Positions 1 through 20,778 of a stretch of DNA of 20,778 bases are shown one piece after another; within the stretch, counting starts at the first letter, position 1; each line of letters opens with the position of its first letter. The stretch is from Amoebidium appalachense (taxonomy: Eukaryota; Ichthyosporea): assembly GCA_963693365.1 (NCBI GenBank), contig CAVNZM010000064.1, positions 1 through 20,778 on the forward strand. The letters are read 5' to 3'. A program made the translations under genes and the position numbers. Below the pieces are notes generated by a model that had not been told where the DNA came from, searched no databases, and saw only the letters and a list, made by a program, of their open reading frames with translations.

Positions 1-109
1 CAGAGGAGAGCAAATAGAAATAAAACACAATAAGTTCTTATCAGGCAAGAGAGCCAGGTGTGCACAGATCTACAGATATCTGTGCCCACAGAAACAAGGG
101 AGAGAGAGA

Positions 110-146
110 TACGGGGGGGGGGGGGGGGGGGGGGGGGGGGGAGGGG

Positions 147-210
<64 letters not shown>

Positions 211-232
211 GAGAGAGGGAGAGAGAGAGAGC
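110..232. repeat. G run plus (GA)n microsatellite
   Basis: A G run with few interruptions (about 113-149) is followed by about 80 bases of (GA)n with a few GGG interruptions. On the strand of gene A this is C-run/CT-rich, the composition seen just inside introns of gene B. Confidence 0.9.
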
Positions 233-299
233 ACAAAGGAGGAAAGCAGACACGAATACAAACAAGCTAGGACACATACATACTTCAAGGCTCTTGCTG

Positions 300-1508
300 T
301 CATACATGGTGACGTATTCCAACATATTCTGGTAGTTTCAATGCAGCCAAGATGGGGCCGTATTCGGATGCATGCAACTGGCGGAGAGGGTGCAACCACA
401 GTTTTTCGTGCTCTGCAAAGTGCTTCTTCAATATAGACCCAGCCTTACCTCCTGAGCCTGTGCTGACATCAGAGCCTCTCGGGCGACTTGGCGTGCCTGC
501 CAGTCCACCTGCAGACGCCAGAGGGGATCCTGCAAGGGGGATTTCGTTAAATACGGGTGCTTTAGGCTGGTCGAAGTGATCTTCTTCATGCACTTTCGCA
601 GTCATGTGTTCGTTTTCGTTTGTGGGTGTGTCTTCGTAACTTTGTTCGTGTTTTTCTTCATTTTCAGCATCAGAATCAGTGTAGCTGAGTGTGCGCGCAA
701 GCACATCCTTATATGTAAATTTAGTGGGGGGTGCGGGAGGTGCAATTACCTTGGGATCAGTGCACCCAGATGGGACCGGGGACAAAGGCTTCTTGCCTGT
801 GGTGGGTGGGAGAGGACGGGGGGTGGTGGGCACCGTCGTATTTTTCACACGTGCCTCAGCCACCAACTGTGCTTCCCGCTCCAACTCAGACCATTTCGCG
901 GACGTGCACAACATTCTAGACAGTGTGGTGTCTTTCATCTGCGAAATCTCACTGTAAATCTGCGCGACATCAGCTTCGAGGTCCATCACAGGCCGCCCAG
1001 CATCGATTGCAGTTTGAATGGCACGTCTCAGAGTTTCAATACGATAGAACTTGGAGACAACACGGCCCCGCACCTCTGCCAGAGCCGTGGCAGTGTCCCG
1101 GTCTTGTTTCGTTTTTTCCTTCGTTGCTACTTGAAGTTCGTTCGTGTGTTTGTTGGTGTTCGTGTGTTCGTTGGTGTTTGTATGTTCGTTGGTTTTCGTG
1201 TGTTCGTTGCGCTTCGTTTTGTCTTTGGGTTTCGTGCTTTCGTTGGGCTTCGTTTGTTCGTTGCCAGTGGGCTTCGTAGTTACCTTTGTGTTCGTGTGTG
1301 TGTTGGGTTTTGTGATCGTGTTCGGTTTCTGGGTAGCACGAGGCTGTGTAGGGGGAGGGGTGGGGAGTGTTTTCGTGCCCTGCCCCGGAGTCTTGGCTTT
1401 CTTCTGCGTTGGGGGCGGCGGTTTGACTGCGGTAGGCTTCTTGGTGTCACGTGTCAGTTTGCTTTCATTGTCCGAGAGTACAGGGTAGTCGTCAAATTCG
1501 CCCGCCAT
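300..1508 (-). CDS. Unrecognised low-complexity/coiled-coil protein, open first exon (gene A)
   Basis: The frame is open for 402 codons from an ATG in a very good eukaryotic context (CAACCATGG) to a TGA at 300-302. I do not recognise the family. Residues 1-20 are acidic. Residues 20-130 are Pro/Lys/Thr-rich and contain short tandem repeats built on NEHTNT at about 100-123. Residues 135-220 are charged and helix-prone (probable coiled coil). Residues 221-370 are a Pro/Ser/Thr/Glu-rich linker. Residues 371-402 return to an ordered-looking segment (HPLRQLHASEYGPILAALKL). Codon use and amino-acid composition look genuine even though no domain is seen. About 150 bases past the stop lies a C run followed by (CT)n on the sense strand, as in the introns of the neighbouring gene. 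A good donor (GTATGT at 278-283) lies in another frame, so the gene may continue beyond the left edge. A structural or Gag-like accessory protein is possible but unsupported. Confidence 0.6.
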   Translation of the reverse strand: MAGEFDDYPVLSDNESKLTRDTKKPTAVKPPPPTQKKAKTPGQGTKTLPTPPPTQPRATQKPNTITKPNTHTNTKVTTKPTGNEQTKPNESTKPKDKTKRNEHTKTNEHTNTNEHTNTNKHTNELQVATKEKTKQDRDTATALAEVRGRVVSKFYRIETLRRAIQTAIDAGRPVMDLEADVAQIYSEISQMKDTTLSRMLCTSAKWSELEREAQLVAEARVKNTTVPTTPRPLPPTTGKKPLSPVPSGCTDPKVIAPPAPPTKFTYKDVLARTLSYTDSDAENEEKHEQSYEDTPTNENEHMTAKVHEEDHFDQPKAPVFNEIPLAGSPLASAGGLAGTPSRPRGSDVSTGSGGKAGSILKKHFAEHEKLWLHPLRQLHASEYGPILAALKLPEYVGIRHHV

Positions 1509-1700
1509 GGTTGAAGAGATTCTTGAAAGATGTGAGATTCTGGAACTGCGCGGTCGCCAATGTAAACAGTTGAACTAGTTGGGATAAGGCAGAGAACAAC
1601 TGAATCAGAATAAAGACAGAGAACGGGTAGTAAGGCACACGCGGCTAGGTTACTATATAATGTGCTCGTTCAGAGTGATCCCCCGTACTGGGACGGCTTG

Positions 1701-1710
1701 TTTATATAGC
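1701..1710 (-). promoter_or_regulatory. TATA box of gene A
   Basis: The minus strand reads GCTATATAAA here, about 195 bases before the ATG at 1508. This would place transcription start near 1670 and give a ~160-base leader. A second TATA-like string (TTATATAGTA) is at 1651-1660. Confidence 0.5.
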
Positions 1711-1848
1711 CCCCAGGTTCCGGATCATCTGGATGGGTGGCATTGATGCCTTCGTGACTTCTGCCAGTCAGAAGTTGCGGTCGTCTTTATGTGCACACAG
1801 TGCACCAATAACATGAAGCTAACTAAAAGGATAACTTTGTGGCAAATG

Positions 1849-1988
1849 ATTGGTCAATACTTAAGCCCGTTTAGGTTTATGCAACTGGGTATGATTTCCT
1901 TATTGGTTCCGTTCGTTTAGCTATAGATGTCGCCTCCGTAGTGGATGAGACTTGCATTCCTATCCTAGCGGTTCTCGAATTCTATTGG
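1849..1988 (-). promoter_or_regulatory. CCAAT-box cluster upstream of gene A
   Basis: Three CCAAT motifs read on the minus strand at 1849-1853, 1902-1906 and 1984-1988, about 341, 394 and 476 bases before the ATG and 140-280 bases upstream of the TATA box. The first two have nearly the same distance from the ATG and the same mutual spacing (53 bases) as the CCAAT pair before gene B (54 bases). Confidence 0.4.
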
Positions 1989-2322
1989 TTCATACTGACT
2001 GCACGGCCACTGCATATTGCCGGCGCCGCGGCTCAGTCGTGAGCCGCAGCCCGCGGCTGTCGCGTGTGATATTGATCTGATCATATGTACACAATATCTA
2101 CGTGATCACTATGATATGTACAGTATATTCGTAATAGTAAACATGTACGGCGTGTACAGATGTTTACACAGTCTCAGGTATGGGGGGGTTTTGCTCGGAA
2201 TATCCCCTCAGCGGTATATCATGATCACGTACATAGATGTCGGGTGATGACTATATATCAGGGTTTACTTTCTCTACGAAACACCATAAAGACTAAGAAA
2301 AATCAATTAGTTGGGGTTCCCC

Positions 2323-2391
2323 GTTTTTTTTTTTTTTTTTTTTTTTTGTTTTGTTTTGGGGGCTCCCCCTGGGGCACTCGGTATCAGCTGG

Positions 2392-2476
<85 letters not shown>
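2323..2476. repeat. Poly-T and (GT)n microsatellite
   Basis: A ~25-base T run is followed by unique sequence and then about 80 bases of uninterrupted GT dinucleotides from 2394. Open frames across it on either strand are repeat artefacts. Confidence 0.95.
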
Positions 2477-2480
<4 letters not shown>

Positions 2481-3018
2481 CGCTAGAATTTTGTAGCGAT
2501 GTGTTTCTCAAGCCAATCAATACATCTAATAAACAGGTCGTAGTTACCCGTGTTTAGTATAAAATCAAGGATGTTGTAATTTACAGGTAGGCTATCTTTC
2601 TGGGTGTCTGTTGTGAATGTGACGTGTGTGTGTTGCGGTATTATGTGGTCTATCAAACCACATTTGGCGATACATGACCGTTTAAACTGGTGTGTGTGTG
2701 TGTTGTTTGGGCATGTCTATGAAAACTACTCCGGGACGTGTGTTGCCTCTAGGGGGACATCCCCTTGGACGAAAGTGAACCTGCAATGGTTGTAAACCAC
2801 GGCAAGCCCCCAGTCATCAATTTATTGATCCGTGAGGTCCTTGTGCCCAAAAAACGGGGGAAGTCTTCGCCCCGTGAAAAAACAGCACGTATGTGTGGAT
2901 CAATGGGGGTTGAGTGTGGGTGTAGGTGGCTGGGTGAAAAAGGAATATATAGCTGTAAGGCTGTGAGTGCTAAACACAGAAGATGTGTTTGTAGCTTGCT
3001 GATCTGCTAAAACTGTCG

Positions 3019-3029
3019 TGCTTATATAC
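3019..3029 (-). promoter_or_regulatory. TATA-like motif, possible minus-strand promoter
   Basis: The minus strand reads GGTATATAAG, preceded ~105 bases upstream by a CCAAT-type box (GATTGGC on plus at 3134-3140). No coding region is recognisable downstream, so it could drive a non-coding transcript or be fortuitous. A small hairpin (AAACACA / TGTGTTT arms) sits at about 2972-2990. Confidence 0.25.
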
Positions 3030-3045
3030 CTAAGCCTACCGATTT

Positions 3046-3129
3046 GAGCCAATCAAAAATCGATCTAGTGATATGTGAAATCTGATCCGAGCCAATCGAA
3101 ACTCGGTCTAGTGATATGTGGAATCTGAT
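3046..3129. repeat. Tandem 41-bp repeat carrying CCAAT boxes
   Basis: Copies at 3046-3086 and 3089-3129 share GAGCCAATC, then TCTAGTGATATGTG, then AATCTGAT, differing at about five positions. Each carries one CCAAT box on the plus strand. Just beyond, at 3132-3141, an inverted TTTTGATTGGC motif mirrors the start of the unit. This looks like a duplicated upstream activating element. Confidence 0.75.
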
Positions 3130-4083
3130 GTTTTGATTGGCTAATAGGTGCCCGTGTGCGGGCAGCCAACCGCGAACTGCTAAAACACGAAATGAAGCCT
3201 ACATGGTTATGTTGATACCGAACACCAGGAGGGTACTTAGGACTTTTGAGATTTGGGTGTTTTCTATGGAAATGCTCGGTTATCCCTTGTATATTTTGTA
3301 AAAATGTATATTGTATCTCTATTAGGCACACTAGGACCCAAACTAGGATGTGCATGGAATGCGACCCAAACATCTTTGGAAGCATCCAATTATATATTTA
3401 TCAACGTTTTAACTGTTGGGTGTCCGTTTGCAAACAGCGATATAAGTTCCTTCGACCACATAGCAAGCCACGATAGCACATTATCTTTCAGGTGAAGTAT
3501 CACAGTTCTTGAGGGGTAGCAAACAAGCGACATGCTGGCTAATGAACGGAGCTGGGTACGGTAGTTCCACAACAGCAATTTGGAGTTTTGCAATTGTATG
3601 GGCATTGTTTAATGCACATTGTGAATAAAACATGAGATAAGTCTTACACAATACATCCTTAAACAGGGTGCTTTACAAATTCCAGCTAACTGACCGACAT
3701 GATGTTCACAACTATTACAGGCAAAGAAGCCCAATGTAACATAATAGAGCTGAAGAACGCTCTCAATCAGGCAGGCCATCCTGTGACTTTGGAAAGAGTT
3801 CAAAGGAGAAGTGGTATGAGCATCAGTCTACACGTGAAACATCACATACAATATACAAAGTAAAGGGTTATACAATACAACCTATCTAACTTACTATCAC
3901 ATATCACAACTTACCATCACATTCCAACGCTAACCCATGAAGACAAACAAGGAAAGATTGCCTCCTCCACTTCGCTACCCATTCATTAATTCAAACAGTA
4001 TGGTTCAAAAAAGTATATAGTGTGGTAGAGCATGCCTAAGGATCGGATTGAGGTTAAAGCTTTAAGATGTTGTGGTCACCGTG

Positions 4084-18215
<14,132 letters not shown>

Positions 18216-18861
18216 TTTTAAAGAAGCTATGGTATGAATCTCACCGAAACCACTGCAACTGCAAATGAGGGACAGCGGTGCGCAAGCCGGCTAAATCCAC
18301 GAAAGGGTTGTAAGATTCTCAAGCCGACCCGGCGGCGTCAAACTCGGCCCTAACTTCAATGTACATTGTAATAATTTAACAAGGATGTTTGCATAATGTT
18401 AGAGTATCAAATAGAATTTCATATGTGTCTGCATATGTAGGCATATATTGGTCTACACACATGGCAGTTACTGTATGAGCTGTAAAGGATACTCCAATTC
18501 TACGGTATGTCAGAGAAATAAATTTCGAGCCCCATATGCTTCTTCATTCTGATTGGCTTTGAATACACATACTGCATGATACAGCATCTTAGATCTCTGC
18601 TTCCTATTGGATGAATGAAATGCACGTCGATCCCGAACCAAATTTCAGCTACTTTAGAGTGCATTCTAAACATCTCTGCTGTCTTCTCGGACTGAATATC
18701 CATTGCCAGAATCAAAGAAATAATAAATAATTTATACATGGAATATTCTAGGCACGCCAATTCTAGTTTTACGGAATAAATGAAGGCTCGAAAGGTTTGC
18801 ACGGGTTGGCCTCGTGCGTTCCCATGAGTCTGATTGGTTGGTGGCATAAATCGTGCGAGTT

Positions 18862-18879
18862 TCCTAGCCGCTACTAGGG
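18862..18879. promoter_or_regulatory. Solo 18-bp palindrome matching the intron 14 cluster
   Basis: TCCTAGCCGCTACTAGGG has the same length and arm layout (TCCTAG ... ACTAGG) as the cluster copies and sits 647 bases upstream of the gene B start codon, next to a CCAAT box. Confidence 0.55.
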
Positions 18880-19142
18880 TTATGATCATGTCAAGGGTGC
18901 TTAGATTCCTTCTGATGTACGTTTACTTCCTTTTTATTTTATTTTTTTCACTTCTTTTTTTTGTTGTTGTTAATTAGGGTCTCTAATAACAATGTTTATC
19001 TCTTATCATGTGAGTTATTGCAATAATCACTATACTGTCAATAGTCGTGTGTCTTACGATCTGATCATGGCTGAGGAATTTTGGTAACTTCCACTCTTTG
19101 AATGGCGTAGGCTCGGCCAATAAGAAAATGCGAGTTGGCCTT

Positions 19143-19192
19143 TTGCCACCCCAGCGCCAACTAGGACACATGTTGTCCTAGCGCGGTGGCAA
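19143..19192. promoter_or_regulatory. Nested inverted repeat with CTAGGACA / TGTCCTAG arms
   Basis: Outer arms TTGCCACC (19143-19150) and GGTGGCAA (19185-19192) enclose inner arms CTAGGACA (19161-19168) and TGTCCTAG (19174-19181) around a CATGT centre. The inner element reuses the CTAGGA core in the reversed order found in the spacers of the intron 14 cluster. It lies about 490 bases before the gene C start. Confidence 0.6.
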
Positions 19193-19681
19193 TGTGGCTT
19201 TAGGTGTCTTGTTCTTTGTTTGGTTTTTCCAAAACATGTTCAACAGCAGGAGGTACGGGCTCCATTTTCGTACATCTCCAGAACTTTTCTACTACAAAAT
19301 ATGTTACGTTGACTCATTTATGCCACAATGACACACTACCATATTTTCACACTTGAAAGATTCCTTTTTATGAACCATTAGGCACACATTCTGTTGTGCG
19401 GCATGTCACCGCGCCAGACTGGATAAAAAATATCCTGCCAATCAAAGCATTGTGTCGAGATCCTACTTGGCTATGTTTGACTGGCGAAAGATGCACCAAA
19501 ACAGATCTGCATGCTCCCAGGGGAACCTGACAACTAGCATTAGCATACATGCGAGAACACCCATGTGCCACACGTACCCAGTAACGACTTGTGTTTGTGA
19601 CATTTTCAAGTGCATGGGATTCTAATCTATCGTCTCAAGCATATGAACAGAGGAAATTACGTGTAGGTGAGGGCTTGTAAA

Positions 19682-20721
19682 ATGGGCCCAATTGTGAGAA
19701 GCGGCCCTGTCAGGCCCGTGGGGACATGTCGAAGGCAGGGAGCCCCATTACAAAAAGACACGTTAACCACAGGCCCGAACGCTAGAAAAGTTCTTGGCGA
19801 GCTACAACAAAACTTCACATCTAACTCAAGTGGTAACAATGCAAATGCAAAACGGGGCAGCATTGTTAATGATGGCTGCGCACGTGCACGCAAACGCACA
19901 CGTATTGACACATGCAACAACACAACGTTAGCAAACTGCAACAACCCGGCGAGTACCAGACAAATCAGCAGCAGTCAATTAGGTAGTGGCAGTGCGGAGG
20001 AGCTTTCTTTTTCAAGAGAAGCAATGGATGCCGAAGAGGAGAATGCAAAAAGATTAATCGAAGAGGTGGAGGCACGGCGGCAACATGGGGTGGCCAGATC
20101 GAAGGCGGCGATGGCTGATAAATTAAACGTAACCGTGCTGAGGCACAGCAGAGGGACCGAGTTACTACAGGGGCATTCCCGCCCACGCCCATAGGGTCTG
20201 CGCAACCTTTTCTGCCCGACACAAAAGAAGTTGTCAGAGGCAGCCATTGAAAGTGTCTTGGCTATGACTTGCAGGTAAAGAAAAATCACACTTCTGGCGC
20301 ACATCATCTGAGACGGCGCATGTAAATTGACACTGTTTGAGCTAGCATTCCGTACATTCAATCATTAGTGGAATACTAGAGCGGAAGCCCGTGTGTGTGC
20401 CACATTCAAGTTCTGGTGCTCGTCAGCTCTGAGCCAACCAGTGGGGGGACTTGCTTCATTCTTACATTGCAGCTGCCTGTGGAATGCATAATGGGTGAGA
20501 AAATACTGTTATAGCTAGCTGTGATAGTATGATGACCGTCACGTAAGGGGTGGTATTGTACAGTATTCATTTGTTCTCATATGTCCTCCCTACTGCAGGT
20601 GCAATGACAACTGCTACGAGAGATTCACGTCAGCGCAGGTGAAAAACCTGAGGACTCGGTGGCTCTGTTTGCCTCCGTCAGTTCGCAACCAGGCGCTGTT
20701 CGACTATATGACCCAGCATTT
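19682..20721 (+). CDS. Cysteine-cluster protein, 5' part, possibly KDZ-type transposase N-terminus (gene C, runs off the right edge)
   Basis: Proposed exons 19682-20128, 20195-20274 and 20599-20721 splice in phase (0, 2, then 2 at the last donor TT|GTAAGC). The ATG at 19682 is preceded in frame by a TAG. Residues 1-150: basic and Asn-rich, with nuclear-signal-like ARARKRTRI, then an acidic/charged helix (AEEENAKRLIEEVEARRQHG). Exons 2-3 encode GLRNLFCPTQKKLSEAAIES, then MTCRCNDNCYERFTSAQVKN and LRTRWLCLPPSVRNQALFDY. The C-x-C-x3-C cluster followed by an Arg/Leu-rich helix resembles the small zinc-binding cysteine clusters that precede the DDE-type catalytic domain in KDZ and related eukaryotic transposases. 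The catalytic part would lie beyond the window, so this is tentative. Without the first intron the frame stops at TAG 20192-20194. Confidence 0.55.
20129..20194 (+). other. Proposed 66-base intron 1 of gene C
   Basis: It begins GTAACC and ends CCACGCCCATAG. Its length is a multiple of three, and the acceptor TAG is also an in-frame stop. It is much shorter than all other introns here. If it is not spliced, gene C ends after 170 codons. Confidence 0.4.
20275..20598 (+). other. Proposed intron 2 of gene C (324 bases)
   Basis: Donor CAG|GTAAAG and acceptor CTACTGCAG. The sequence is unique, with no microsatellite and no coding signal. Joining its flanks rebuilds an Arg codon and a continuous cysteine-cluster sequence, which is the main support for it. 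Confidence 0.6.
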
Positions 20722-20729
20722 GTAAGCAG

Positions 20730-20751
20730 CCCCCCCCCCCCCCCCCCCCCC
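20730..20751 (+). repeat. C run just after a 5' splice site
   Basis: A 22-base C run starts 8 bases after the proposed donor of gene C exon 3. It is the mirror of the G runs that follow donors of the minus-strand gene B. Confidence 0.85.
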
Positions 20752-20778
20752 AAGAAATTATACCCAAATATATCTCTC

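Larger units (their letters stand above)
1511..4083. other. Intergenic region between genes A and B
   Basis: This interval holds the promoter of gene A (1650-1990), a poly-T plus (GT)n block (2323-2476), a CCAAT-containing tandem repeat with a nearby TATA-like string (3019-3140), and AT-rich unique sequence (3140-4083), part of which is presumably the 3' flank of gene B. Short open frames exist, for example 2788-3010 on plus and 3065-3385 on minus, but none has a convincing start, length or composition. Two CTAGGA half-sites at 3331-3336 and 3343-3348 resemble arms of the palindromes in intron 14 of gene B. Confidence 0.6.
18216..19681. promoter_or_regulatory. Divergent intergenic region between genes B and C
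   Basis: About 1.47 kb without coding signal, AT-rich and free of the G runs seen elsewhere. On the gene B strand, CCAAT boxes lie at 18552-18556, 18606-18610 and 18833-18837 and a TATAAATT string at 18728-18735. On the gene C strand, CCAAT boxes are at about 19114 and 19439. Two palindromes related to the intron 14 cluster lie at 18862-18879 and 19143-19192. Confidence 0.5.

Noticed and set aside
576-1514. 312-codon plus-strand frame opposite gene A
   Set aside because: Composition (Cys/Phe/Val/Arg-rich) is that of an antisense shadow; the minus-strand frame has the better start context, promoter motifs and amino-acid make-up.
2788-3010. Plus-strand small frame (VVNHGKPPVINLLIREVLVP) with a GTATGT donor-like site
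   Set aside because: Weak start context, no supported acceptor or partner exon; might be a small exon but cannot be supported.
2660-3010. Possible snRNA or histone-type small gene downstream of the TATA-like string
   Set aside because: No Sm site, conserved snRNA segment or histone 3' hairpin was recognised.
3065-3385. 106-codon minus-strand frame
   Set aside because: It runs through the CCAAT tandem repeat, has no convincing start context and no domain.

Overview
The window is nuclear DNA of an intron-rich eukaryote. The evidence is GT-AG introns that join in phase, TATA- and CCAAT-like promoter motifs, and dense microsatellites and G-homopolymers confined to introns and intergenic DNA. 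I see no bacterial operon structure, tRNA, rRNA or CRISPR array. The lineage cannot be fixed from the sequence; an algal or other protist genome is a guess.

Three transcription units can be supported. (A) 300-1508, minus strand: one 402-codon open exon of an unrecognised low-complexity/coiled-coil protein with TATA and CCAAT motifs upstream; it may continue off the left edge. (B) 4084-18215, minus strand: a 15-exon gene whose exons splice in phase to 1,360 codons. Its middle (exons 5-8) looks like a ParB N-terminal-type domain. Its C-terminal part (exons 13-15) is a DNA N6-adenine/N4-cytosine methyltransferase of the circularly permuted class (motif IV region, then X, then I). The N-terminal ~290 residues are an unrecognised domain followed by a basic nuclear-localisation-like segment. 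(C) 19682 to beyond the right edge, plus strand: the first exons of a divergently transcribed gene with a basic, coiled-coil N-terminus and a small cysteine-cluster domain (C-x-C-x3-C) resembling those attached to KDZ-type and related transposases.

The 14 introns of gene B (152-1467 bases) are filled with long G runs (C runs on the sense strand), (GT)n, (GA)n and GA-rich tracts. The C run often lies within 4-40 bases of the 5' splice site. The plus-strand gene C shows the same arrangement in the opposite orientation.

The most interesting observation combines a ParB-like/DNA-methylase fusion with a cluster of eight 18-bp palindromes (7-bp arms TCCTAGT / ACTAGGA, mostly on a 13/26-bp lattice) in its last intron, plus related palindromes in the intergenic space between B and C. 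This looks like a candidate protein-operator (parS- or iteron-like) system, possibly carried by a transposable element with the cysteine-cluster gene. That functional link is inference. Exon 13, which should hold the catalytic motif IV, carries recognisable methylase-like pieces in three different reading frames, so the enzyme may be inactive here or the sequence may have homopolymer errors.
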